Below, piece after piece: positions 28,501 to 43,300 of a stretch of 64,000 nt of DNA. The stretch's first letter is position 1, and every line of letters begins with the position of its first letter. Position numbers and translations under genes: made by a program. The DNA comes from Crambe crambe (lineage: Eukaryota > Porifera > Demospongiae > Poecilosclerida > Crambeidae), in NCBI GenBank assembly GCA_963924555.1, contig OZ004591.1, positions 4,216,001 to 4,280,000 on the forward strand, in the 5' to 3' direction. Under the pieces are notes generated by a model. That model made no database searches and was not told the origin of the DNA. It saw only the letters and a list, made by a program, of their open reading frames with translations.

Positions 28501-29364
28501 TTAGCAATGCCATCAGTTCCTGGTTCAAAGTGTTATTGAATTCTGAACCCTGGTCAGACGTTACAACTTGACAGATCCCCATCCTCATGAACAACTTTTA
28601 AAATTAGAAAATCAATGAAGAGAATAGTTCACTACAGCTAATAAGTAAACTATACCTTGAACAGAACAGTAGCAACACCAGTTGCATATTTGTCTTTTAT
28701 TGGGATGGCTTCTACAAACTTGGTGAAATAGTCTGTAACAGTTAGTATGTAGCAGTTCCCCTGAGATGACTTCGGTGATATGGGACCAATGAAATCAATC
28801 CCAATGTGGTACCATGGAGAAACAACTGGAATGGGATTCAATTCTGGAGCTGCTATATTTAACTTGCGTGGCAAATGTCATATTTGTCAACCTATGCCAT
28901 CACCAAAATAATGATATAGCTAATATTATGACCATTGCTTGCATGCTGGTAGCACAGAATAAATTATATAGACAGAATTATAACTCACAAATTCATTAAC
29001 ATCTTTTATGATTCCAGGCCAAATGAATCTCTCATTAATACGTGCCACTGTTTTCTTCAACCCTAGGTGTCCAGAAGTTGGCTCTGAGTGGCAAGATTCC
29101 AAAATTCTCAATCTTTCTTCCCTCTCTGAGATGTAACGCACCTGTAGCAAAATGCAACTCGAGACAGTAGCTGAGACAGTTAGCATGGGTGGTGATATAG
29201 GTATCTACAATCTCAAGTTGATTTACTACTGGCTGTATGGCTAGCAATAGACTCTAGTTAGTAGTTACATTACCTGGAGGGTAAATAGCATTCTGAAGGT
29301 ATTGCACCGCATCCCTCACCAATACTGCTTCTCTATCTTCTTCAGTCTCAGAGCATGAATCCAT
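25598..29364 (-). pseudogene. Ginger/GIN-type gene: integrase, CRC cysteine motif, Ulp1-like protease, PHD finger
   Basis: Read on the minus strand. First comes an ATG exon (29,274-29,364), then a zinc-binding integrase N-terminus (28,989-29,141; CHSEPTSGHLG, FIWPG). A DDE integrase core split by introns follows, with motifs GIDFIGPIS (about 28,800), TSDQGSEFNN (about 28,540) and NGLVERYNQT (about 28,395). Then come a C-terminal tail (27,806-28,165), a tesmin-like cysteine motif (CSCKNRCATRKCPCK, about 26,760), a Ulp1/C48 protease (WLTDN, GCHWITIS, IYDS, YDCGLFALA) and a PHD finger (25,640-25,800). Ginger DNA transposons and the host genes derived from them combine an integrase-like transposase with PHD and Ulp1/OTU domains. 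Lesions include an in-frame TAG between the protease His and Asp (about 26,364), a frame change near 26,290, and loss of the second integrase zinc cysteine pair (about 28,870). It is a transposon remnant or a decayed domesticated gene. Confidence 0.75.
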
Positions 29365-30436
29365 GACACAGCCAGCTCATATCGAGATACCTTCATTGAC
29401 TCCCATGATAAGAATACAGGCACCTTTCATCTGCAATGGTTGCACTTTAATACACTCTAGTCTTTATGTATAAAACATATTGGCTGAAATGTCAAGTACA
29501 ACAGTACAATAGAGAATGGTTTTTGATTGTGGTTCAACTAGACTATTGACTCACGTGATAAGAGGGCATCTGACTTGAAGAGACAGTTGGGTTCACACGG
29601 GGAGGAGTTTGAGGCTTTAAGGAGAATGAATTGTCTTGCAGGAGGCTGACTGGAGCAGTGCTTACGGTAGCAGGAGAGAAGTGTCATACATAAATGTACC
29701 TGAAAGAAAGACATCTCATCACTTCTAAGTGCATGTTCAATCCAGGTCAGACATTTTCATTTTCGACCAGTGTTAAGACAGTAGCATGTTGGATAACTCA
29801 CAGAGACAGGACAGGAAGACTTTTCAACCAACTAAATAAAGAGCTGGCTTCATAGCGACCTTTTACCAACCAAATTTCCTGTACGGGGTCGTCACGACAC
29901 CAGACTCGATTGCATGTACCTATATGGATACTTTCTTAGTGTAATCGCCTTACCAAACAGAACATGATCTGACTCAGAGCATAGATACTGCACATACTCA
30001 TGTATCTATGCTCAGAGTTTTAGTGGAAACTCAGCCACCGAGCATAATTGTCTCCATGAATACCTGAGGACACCCACCAACTTTCCATTAGAACCTGTTG
30101 AAGTGACAGAGCATAATACTCAACAGTTCAAGATCCAAGAGTACAATGATGATGACTGGAGTTATCTGCCAATGGCATGGCAGTTGTACACCAGTATATA
30201 GGGTTCACAATAGCAGGTTTGTCATAGGACATTAATTTATTCTGGCCCTTCTCTGGCCAAAATTGCTCTAATCAAATCCAGACAGTAATTATAGTGCATG
30301 CCTTGATATGGGGAGGGAGTAGCACTGGGTGAAACTTCAAAGTTACTGATTACCTCATGTGCTAAATATCAACACCCCTTAAGAACAACACATTCCCTTT
30401 CTCCTATATTTATCTCTTCTAATTGTATCAATGATT

Positions 30437-33469
<3,033 letters not shown>

Positions 33470-33616
33470 CACATGGATAGGCAGACATTGTGAACGTGAT
33501 AAAGCGTCCTGTTATACCAACTTTTTAAAAGAAATAACTTTGTCAATAAAAATAATATTAACTTTCAAAACCTATTACATAAAAACAAACTTTTTGTGTG
33601 TGTATGTGTTCAGATT

Positions 33617-36600
33617 TCACTTGAATGTTTGGATATTGTCCAGGAGTTCAGCAGCTGAGGGTCTGTTGTCTTTGTCTTGCTGAATGCATCGTCGGATCAA
33701 GTCCACCCAGTGCTGGTCTTGGATGGATGCTATCAACCGCTCACGAGCTGAGACTTCAGGGAATCGACAGGTGCACATCTCGACAAGGAGCACCCCAAAA
33801 CTGAAGATGTCCATCTTGGGGGACTGGAGGGAAGGGTTGTGTGTCTCTGGGGCGGCATACACAGGAGAACCTGGTCCCACAGTCTGCAGTTGCTGTTGGA
33901 AGTTGACTGAGCCATAATCGGTGACTTTAGCTCTCCAGCGATTGGAAGGCAGAGGCTCGAGTAGGACATTGGCACTGCTGATGTCACGATGGACGATTGG
34001 GTCTGGTTGTATCAGGTGGAGGTAGTTGAGGGCTTTGGCCACATCTAGAGAGACAGTGATGGTGAAATTGGCTGGCAAATTCTTCTGCTTCAGCTGTTGT
34101 CGTAGATTGGTGGGCATCAATTCAGTGAGAATCACCATCTCTTCTTGCAGTGAAGCTCCAATGAACTGCACTAGATTGGGGTGGCGAAGTTTCGATGCCA
34201 TGTTCATCTCTCGTATGAAGAGATCATGGTAATACTCGTACTGCAGTTCCTTGTAAAGGAGTTTTGCAGCTACTCTGGTCCCTCTGAACTTTGCAACCAT
34301 CACCTCTCCCCAACCTCCTCCACCCAAACTCTCTCTTGTGATGATGATTTCGTTTCTCTGTACCACCCAATGCTTTCCCTCCTCAGTTCTCCTCTCTGGC
34401 TGTCTGGTTTGCTGTAAGGACATTCTCAATCTTCTCTCTGCTTCAACTTGCTCCTGAGATATTCGAGCTCTTCTTTCAGCTTCTACAGCTCGTCTCTCAG
34501 CTTCTGCAGCTCGTTGTTCAGCTGCTTGTCTTCTTTCTGCTTCCCTGGCTCGTTGATTGGACTCTACAGGGGAAGGCAATTAATTTTGATGATTGTAATC
34601 AAAACCTTCAGGTTTACAGAGGTTTTGTAGATTGGGGGCCATGGAAGCTATGTTCTCTATTGTAGCCCTGCTATTAGAGATCATTATACCTGCTAACACT
34701 CTCCTCTCAGCTTCCCTTGCTTGTTGTTCAGCTGCTTGTCTTCTTTCTGCCTCTACAGGGGAAGGCATGAATTTTATATTGGATCTCTAGAATGTATCTC
34801 TCTCTTCAGTTATGTGCACTATCCCTTCAGCTATTAGAGATTATTATACCTGCTGACACTCTCCTCTCAGCTTCCCTGACTCTTTCTTCTTGGTCCCTCT
34901 TCACTTGGCTCATCCTCGCCATTTTCTCCCAGATCCTCTCACTTGTCCCTCGCTGGCTGTTGTCAGCTACATCTGTCAGCACCCACTCTCCAGTGAGAGA
35001 CTGCAACTCTACATGACAACAAAAAAAAAAGCATTGTGAAGCCGAGACTGCATCCTATTAGGAGAACAATCATTGAAAATAATTATGAACATGACATCCT
35101 GATCAACATTGATGTTACAGTATCATCATAACTCCGTATATAATCTACTATCATTCACTATCTGAGCAATTGAATAGTATTATGAGCTACTTTCCTTCAA
35201 TGTTGCTAAAGGAATGCAGATATTCTTCTTTCAGTGAGTGAGCCAGACTCACTGTGTATTCAGTCAGTGGATGCAGTGAGTAAAGCTGACTCTCAGGTGA
35301 TATGAATCCATCCAGACAGTTACATAACTATGTACATGTTGGGAACTGTAATTTTTACCACAAAGCACTTACACTTACTGATAAAATGCTGTACAGTCAA
35401 TCATGTTTGCCTATTGCATTAATGCACATGCTGGACACTACTAATCATGACAGGCCACCTGGTGAATTTAGAGTGTAGACCTAGATGAGTCATGAGCTAT
35501 AAATAACTAGAACTAACTATAGAGTTAAATAAGTACATGTCAAAATTAACATTGCACTTTGTCCTAGTAGTATAATAAAAGGAGCCTCACCAAATCGTAG
35601 CACAGTGGTCATGGACAACTTCTTGTAGTCATCACCAGTCTTGAGATTCATTGGTACCTCAGGACAACCACCAAACATGACAACCTCTGTCACTCCTGGA
35701 CTGATAGTAGAGGCAGCAGCACAATGCCAAAATCTAGACTGGAGACTTGAAACTTGGACCTGCACATCATGCATGTCTTTAAATATACACCTGTACACAA
35801 TATTTGAACAGGACAGCTGAGCTGAGTGGATATCAGCTACAGCAAAGTATGGACACATGTCTATTGTTTGATGGAGCACATTTGGAATACTCTCATCATT
35901 ATGACGCAGTTCAGGTGAGGTATTGAGCCTGTCACTCAGTAAATTCACTTACCTCTTTCCACTTCCTTGAGTCTAGATCCAATATCCACACATCACTTAG
36001 TGCCACATCATTAGCATCAAGTCCCCCAGTCACTAAAAGTTTAGGGTTGTCCCCACCATAACCCAAACAGACTGCAACATGAGAACCTCTTTTCACTGGA
36101 CGAGGTACTCCTTCCTGATGGTCAAGTTTACTCCAGTGCTGCATAAAGGTACACAATAGGGAGAAAAATCTATCAATCAAACAATTGTATGGAGGATAGC
36201 TATGGCACTTATTATTACAAAAAATGTCATCCTTATTATTCATCCATACATCTCACCATAGTGGTCAAGTCTAAGATAAATGCATCATTATTCCTCCCTA
36301 TACCAGGCTGGTAACCCCCAAATAACACTGCACGGTGGCCATCAATCATGGTAAAGGAGAAACCAGAACAGGGAGGTGGCCTTGTCCCACTGACATTTGG
36401 GGAGGACCATGTACCTGCAATGGATTCATAGAAATATCTGTTATATATAGTAACTGAGTCTTAAATGGAGTACAGTATATGTACAGATCATGAAATGAAG
36501 TATTACTTCATCATGTGTAATTGTTACAGAACTATGACACTGATGAAGTTTTAGGACTGCATCTTTATAGTGAGATCTTCCATAACTAACAGGTATAGAG

Positions 36601-37631
36601 GGAAGGAGGTGTCTGGTCGAACTCTTACAATTGACTTGTTCTGGCCTGGGTACGAGGCTAGGAAGGGCTATGGAATTTTTCATGAGGATTGTACTGTTAG
36701 TACTATGTCATAGTCAGTGAGGTATAGATAAGATGCAATGGAATGTGATACATTGCAATAGTAACTAGTTATAAACTGCAATGGATTTGTCATCCATAAA
36801 AACAGTCTCCTATAGATAAACAGATCCCTGTCTCAAACAACCTATCACTACATGATATGATACGCCTTATGTTTAGCTGAAGTTCTTGAAGTGGCTGGTG
36901 CAACTTAGAACTTAGAACAAGCCGGTAACATGTATATCCCAGTTAAGAAGTGAATGTGTGATATTATTAATCATACTCAAGTGATGTCTGCTCCCTGCCT
37001 TAAATAGGTCCCATCATGTTTTAAATTTTTCCCCAGTAGCTACTAGATTTTTCAGTGACTATAATATTTCTATGCACTTGTTGTGTGAGACCACAATAAT
37101 AATGATGCCCTCACCTTTTATGAGGTCAAAGGTGTGCATCTCATTAGTCCACCTACATCCATCAGTACGACTATTATTTCTTATGAAGTCTGATTCTGAC
37201 TGGGTGGGGCCTGATGGGATGCCATACCCACCAAACAATACACATTTCTCTCCCCACACAACCATACCACAGGAAAACTTCTTCATTGGACTGTCAACAC
37301 TGTGTGGTGTCAATTTCCTCCATGATGACGTCCTAGTGTTGAACTCATATAGAGATCCATAATATGACTGTCCATCATACCCTCCATAGTTGTAGATGAT
37401 ATGTCCTGAAGATGTACAGGCACCATAATAGTACCAAGGGGGAGGGTCTCCTTTAGTTGTCTTTCTTGTCCAAGTCTCAAGGTAGGGATCGAAACTCTCA
37501 ATGGACACTATCTTTTTCCCTCTACTTGTAGAAAAATCTTCAGTACGTCCTCCCCACATATAGATCTGTCCATCAACGGAAGAAAAGAAGGGAGATAATC
37601 GAGGAGAGGGCTCGTAGAGAGGCACTGCCAT
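33617..37631 (-). CDS. Kelch propeller - coiled coil - TKL/RIPK-like protein kinase (paralog 3)
   Basis: The phase-consistent model is complement(33617..34563, 34690..34752, 34850..35008, 35591..35759, 35953..36138, 36257..36414, 37115..37631), 732 aa, with no frame break. The architecture matches paralog 1: Kelch motifs (1-345), coiled coil (about 385-480) and a kinase with GGGGWGEV, VAAK, HRD, DYG and APE. It differs in an extra 21-codon coiled-coil exon (34,690-34,752) and a shorter linker exon (35,008-34,850). The N-lobe has diverged from paralog 1 (ARFRGVKVAAKMLYKSIRTG versus AKFRGTRVAAKLLYKELQYE), whereas the C-lobe is almost identical. The 3' end converges on MCM7 copy 2, as in the first block. 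It is the best candidate for a functional member. Confidence 0.88.
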
Positions 37632-37803
37632 TTTGCTCGAGCCTCACCCACCCACAGCACCTCGAAACCACACCTATCGCTAAAAGCGATGCCCCGCCCC
37701 CTTGTCAGACTTGCACACAAAACAACTAGAAAAGGAGACAGAACGATACAATTGCTAAGTCATACGTGCAGACAAAGGCCATTATCTCTGCAGGAATAGA
37801 CCT
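37632..37803 (-). promoter_or_regulatory. Putative promoter of paralog 3
   Basis: The 170 bp upstream of the start codon are GC-richer than their surroundings and contain CCCACCCACAG and CCCGCCCCCTTGT. They are conserved in the orphan copy at 10,900-11,090 while the DNA beyond is not. Conservation plus position suggests a core promoter and 5' UTR. Paralogs 1 and 2 lack this block. Confidence 0.45.
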
Positions 37804-37900
37804 AAGTGGCTCTTCTTTCCTATGATGGGGAAAAATTATTGGCGAGCGAAGCGAGCCACTCTCTGGTCATGTTAACGAGAGCTCGAGATATATATTTATA

Positions 37901-38291
37901 TACAAGTGAATGCAAAAAATTTCTTCAAAATAAAAATGTGAAGTAGGGATGCTATTATAACTGCAGCTTCATTATGAAAACCAAGTACTGCAGCATCGAA
38001 GCAGTATGGCCCAAAAATCTAGCTGGAATATGTATTATACTATTCCTACTTCACTCCCATGATCAAGGGCCAAGGGAGTGAAGTAGGAATAGTATCTCGT
38101 ACTTGATGATGGGTAAGGGTCACTTCACTAAGTTCACTCTCTTGCATGCAGTTATAATACATATTCCAGCTAGATTTTTGGGCCATACTGCTTCGATGCT
38201 GCAGTACTTAGTTTTCATAATGAAGCTGCAGTTATAATAACATCCCTACTTCACATTTTTATTTCGAAGAAATTTTTTGCATTCACTTGTA
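37901..38291. mobile_element. Foldback MITE with 139-bp inverted arms
   Basis: The arms at 37,901-38,039 and 38,153-38,291 are nearly identical in inverted orientation, beginning TACAAGTGAATGCAAAAAAT. A second inner palindrome (ACTATTCCTACTTCACTCCC and its inverse) fills the centre. If the ends are CAAGTG...CACTTG, the flanking TA pair is a TA target duplication as in Tc1/mariner MITEs. It has no coding capacity. Confidence 0.85.
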
Positions 38292-38429
38292 TTATCTAGG
38301 TCTACACTCCAAAATGCCCCAGGCGTACGTACGTGTCGTGCAATAGTAGCGCCCTGCGCGTGCATTCATGCGCATGCTCCAATTGTAATTCTTGATTGAT
38401 TTCTACATCGCTTCGTTATAGTACGGTGG

Positions 38430-38830
38430 ATAGTACGGCTAGGCTTATCTAAGTGGATTGTAGGCATTAGACATATCTAAGTGCTTTGTGGTAAGTACTA
38501 TGCATGCAGCTGCCTGCCACTTACATTACTCAACAGCAAAGCACAAATGAATTAGAGCCTATCAGCTCTAAGCATAGGTGCTTCTTGCTCACTCACTCGC
38601 TGTCTAACATTTCTTGTAACAGTCTTTTGGGCAGCAGGCACAAGGCTTATCTCAGTGGCTTGTAGGCACCAGGCTTATCTAAGTGCTTTGAGGCAGCTTT
38701 CTATGTATGCAGCTGCCTGCCACTTACATAACAGAGCAAAATCTTCTAAGGAGTTTAAGCTCAAACGAATATCAGTATAGGAATACTTGCTCGCTCGCTG
38801 CGACTCAAATGTTGTACATTGCCCTAGTTA
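38430..38830. repeat. Two diverged copies of a roughly 200-bp dispersed repeat
   Basis: Units start near 38,450 and 38,655 and share ATCTAAGTGCTTTG, GCAGCTGCCTGCCACTTACAT and TTGCTCRCTCRCT. A fragment lies inverted at 51,848-51,905 inside an intron of the ParB-like gene (AGAGCTGATAGGCTCT ... GTAAGTGGCAGGCAGC). It is a short interspersed element of unknown type. Confidence 0.65.
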
Positions 38831-38840
38831 TTATTAGTAA

Positions 38841-39360
38841 TAGTTATTAACCAAGCGCTAGGTTTGTAGTCGAATTATAAGCACGAGGCCCGAGGGGCGA
38901 GTGCTTATAATTCACTACAAACCGCACGCGCGCGGTTAATAACTATTTTATAGCCCGCGCGAGTGTACTACGCATGCTCAGTGCTTCTGTCTCTATAGCG
39001 ATGTAGCTACTTTTTGGCTGCTTACAAGAATATGGCCATCCCACTTCAACGTCGTGATTCATACGGTACCGAACTATCTTTCAGTCTATAACCCACCCAC
39101 TCGCTGTGCTTTAACTTGCTCACGTAAGGTAGGGGCACAGTGTCATAATTATGGTTGGACGCTGAATGGCAAGTAGGGCAGCTAGTGCAGAATACCAGCC
39201 ACGCTGTTACACAGCTCGCAAGTTCTGCCTTTTATGCTGGCTACTTTCTGAAAAGCTTGTTGGGTTTGAAATGTGGAATGTGGTCAATGAATATCATTAT
39301 AGCGTGCGCACCGTGTTCAATGATAAAATTCTTTTCTGAGAGTAGTTAGTATAAGGACAG
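38841..39360. mobile_element. Second member of the GCCCGAGGG palindrome family
   Basis: A palindrome with about 44-bp arms (38,841-38,884 and 38,901-38,945) has a loop with GCCCGAGGG. It is followed by CGCATGC-rich DNA and, near 39,225-39,285, a CTTTTATGCTGGCTACT...AAGCTTGTTGGGTTTGAAA segment also found in the insertion at 22,487-23,187. Order and spacing agree with that insertion, but the arm sequences differ. The right end is approximate. Confidence 0.55.
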
Positions 39361-40383
39361 AACTCTATACTGTCACATACTCACCTTTCAGTCTAGTCAT
39401 AACAGTCGAATGGCCAGCGTCCAAATTTAGTTGCAGATCGGAAGTGCTTCCTGTTAATTATTCGCTCGCTCATTTTTTGGACAATATTTTGTCATTTTTT
39501 ATACCCATCATATCTCAGTCATTTTGGCAAAGATGTTTAAGAAATTACATGAAATTGTTTTTCACTTCCTATAGATTATAATGATATAAAAATGAAAGTG
39601 GCTAAGAATGCCATTGCAAGTTTGACAGCAGATCCATTGGCAGTACTTCATCATGTACACATCATAGTGGCTGTGTATCTACTGTTCAAACATCAGTTTC
39701 CAGGACTTTTATACTCTCAAACTTACTGTACCAGTAGAACGATAGTTGTTGTTTCCATTCATCAAAAAATTAAGTTGTTCTTTTATAACGATTATCGACT
39801 ATAGATGCTATTTTCATACCATTAAAATTGAGAAAATTAATATGAACTAACTAGATGTGAAAGTAATCATTACCCTGGTTAGCCTCACAAAATTTGAAAT
39901 AACCATCACAGTAACTAAGCATGTTAGCTTAAGTATATGCCTACCATTGCATGTGAGGCCCTAGTTAGCCTTAGCTTATAAAAGGATTGCATCTAGTTCT
40001 AGTTCTGCTATGCTGAGCTGCATCATGCATGGTTACATGATCTACATGTTACTTGTATAAGTTCTGGGCACAAGATCCAGCTGCCTGCACTGTACTGCTG
40101 TTGAACTGCTGTTGAATGGTCCACAGAAGGTACACTATTAGTGGTTTCAACAACTTTAGCTTGAGGTTTGAGGTATGTAAACAAACATAACTGTAGTTGA
40201 CCAGTTATTATGTACTACATGTATACCAAAAAATTAGCTGAATGAAGTTATTCACCACTTGCAAAAGATTGGCAATTTAGGAAGTGGAATTAACAGAAGT
40301 GAAAGCTTAGGTAACACCAACTTAGAATACCACCTATAGATAATTATCATAATATTAAAAATTAATACAAAATATTATAGATA
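39361..40383. other. Spacer 5' of the DUF6589-like locus
   Basis: No gene is recognised. TCGAATGGCCAG at about 39,408-39,420 recurs inverted at about 46,113-46,124 beyond the downstream locus. These could be termini of a 6.7-kb element, but no matching target duplication is visible. Confidence 0.35.
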
Positions 40384-43300
40384 ATGAGTCATTCTACCAG
40401 AACCAGCAACACCCCTGTCCCAGAAGTCACTTCCAGCATTCATCATGGACAGCCATGCAGTCCATGTGTCCTCTGCAAAAAGGGGAACCAATCAAAGTAT
40501 TTCCACCCTAAATCATGGAAGGACCTTCAGGAATACGAGCCATCTCTAGACATCAAACCTGAAAGCTGCATCTGTCGACCATGTCGAAATGATGTAAGTA
40601 GCATCGGTATTGATGGCTTCATCCCTAGGTGGAGGAAATCCAATATAAGTACAGTATGCTATGTGCCTGGATGTAACAGCACTGATACTAAAATCACCAA
40701 AATTGTTGACAGTGAAAGACCACAAACATTTTTCTGTGGTGATTCACCTGAGTAATCAGAGTTTCACATGGGGGGTACACCTCTTTGTACTTCTCACTAT
40801 GGGGAATGGTACAGGCATCTCCACCCATCGCAACACTTGAAATGTAAAACATGCAATAGAAGTATCACTGAAAATAAGAGTCGTTGTTTTCCAGAACCAG
40901 CATTGATTGAGACCTTTTTGAAAGAAAATGAAGATTACACCAGCAAAATCCACCCTCAAGATAGACTATGTTATAGGTACTTGCTACAAATCATATTTAA
41001 TCATTATAAAGCATCTTAAAAAAATGGTGAATAGTACAGATACAGATCTTCATGCATTATTAGAAGAAATCAATAAGGGACTATCACATGTTACAGATCT
41101 ACATACTTTTAATAGTGCCCTTCACTATGCTTCCAGTGTATCAGCCATACACTTGGGTGAAGCACTGTTAAAACAAACAGCTATGCTACTTCCGAAAGTT
41201 TATGCCATCTTTAAAGATACCCTGGTAAAAGTCACCAGTGAACAGGGAATACCTAGTGAAGAACTTCCCAGTCATGCTTGGCTTAGAAGCCAGCTTTCTA
41301 CACACCTAGACCACCACATGTCTTATCGATGTTCAGTTATGAGATATGGTACACTTCTATATCGATTTGGGGGTGACTTGGTGCATGCACTTAGTGGAAG
41401 CCAAAGTCATACTGAAAATCCCAGGGAAAATGATTCACTTTCCGAAATTTGTTCCTTGGTAAATCTAAAATGCCATGCCCACATCAAGAAGCTTATAGCT
41501 CAGGATGCTGAAAGTCCTCATCTCATTGAAAATTTTGAAGTTGATGAATTTATTGATAGCATTGACCCCATTTTATGGAAAGCAGTGTGCATAATAACAA
41601 AACCATCATCCACAAAAGCAATTAAAAGGGACTCATCGCATGTTCGCAAAGTTCGAAGACTTTTTTGCATATGTACACTTCTTTTTACCATAAATAGTCA
41701 ATGTTCCTTCCCACTCCACACTCTCATAGCAGATGCTGTAGAGACTTGTGGAGGATCAAACAGATTAATGAGATTGTTAAACCGCTTCGGTGTGTGTGTT
41801 AGTCCAGAAACACATGCTAGGTACCTTCAGTATAGGAATCAGAAAAGAAAAAGTGAAGGACCCATGGCCGCATTCCCTAATAACACTTTCATGTTTGTGT
41901 CAGCAGATAACCTAGACTTTATTCATGGTTATGCAAGAGTTTATTGTGGAGAACAACAATCAAGTTGGCATGGGACCACTATTCAAATTGTACACCCACA
42001 ACCCCATAATCTCAGCAGTCCTACTGACATGAATGTAACTGTCTCAATGACAGACGTCACTAACTCAAAGAATGAGGTCTTTAACATATTATCTGATACC
42101 CTTTCAAAGAGGCCACACTTAACATTGTCTCCCAGAAAAACAACTCTAACCTGTTCTCCATGCCCTAAAAAAAAAAGGCGCTCAAGGACAGGTATGGAAG
42201 GTGGTCCAGGTGATGAAATGGACAGTTTACCCTCAATTGACAGAGTCTCCACTCTAAGGGAAGCATTAGAAAAGCCTAAAGTGAATATCACAGCTTTTCA
42301 ACTAAAAAGCAATGAGAACAAAGCTCGCACAGAATTCAAAAAAAATGAGCACCAATTATATGCTTTTAAAAGTTGCTAGCACAACTCATGAAAACACCTT
42401 GATCGACTTCACCACTTACTTTTCCTTATCAAACCAAGTACCACAACCAGAGCAGTCAAATATCATTTTCTTCAAGGTCTTAGATCAGAGGTGTGATGAT
42501 AAGGAAACACTCCTTAATGTCATCAATGATATGTTTGTAGAGTTTGTCCAATCTGGAAAGAAAAAATTTGTTTTATTGGAGGGTGACCAAGCCACATACG
42601 AAAGGCTTCAGTCCATTAAGGCATTATATGGAAATGACCTATCCTGGATGGTTCCTTTTCCAGGAGACTGGCATTTTCTCAAAAATTATCAAGAGGTTTT
42701 ACTGAAGATTTATTTGGATGCAGGTCTTAGAGACTTGGCCAAAGCTAGTGGATACCAGCCCAACTCAGTTGATTCTAACTTTAAAAGAACTCACCACTTT
42801 CTTTTAGAAGCATGGGAGTCCATCTACCGGTTTTTTCTCTCTCAATTTCTCTCAAAGAAAGCTCCACCAGATTTCTTAATTAAGGTATAGTGCTGACTGG
42901 ATAAATTCATTTCCTTCATCATAAAACCAAGAGAGCGCATTCAGGAATCTGAATGAAATGATAACAGATATAACAGAAAAATATAGCGGCTTCCAAGATC
43001 AGTTTTTGGGACTAACTGAAAAAGAATCTGGGAAGAACAAATTTTGGTTGCAATTTGTCTTCGAGGATTGCTTTGCCTATGTAGCATTGTATTTAGCTAT
43101 ACGAAGTGGCAACTGGGACCTAAGAATGGCAGCTATCAAACAGATGGCAGCACTTTTCACAGCCTTTGATAGGCATAACTATCAAAAGCTAATCCCTCAA
43201 CATCTACTTGACATGCTTACAATTCCTGAAGAGGTCCTTTCTAATCTGAAGCAAGGAGGCTTTTCAGTAAGTATCCTTGGAAGGCCTTGTCATTCTCTTG

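Noticed and set aside
42885..42933. A 49-nt intron that would repair the DUF6589-like frame
   Set aside because: Phase works, but an open-looking shifted frame with one stop also spans the region, and the rest of the locus has no introns; left as an unresolved break.
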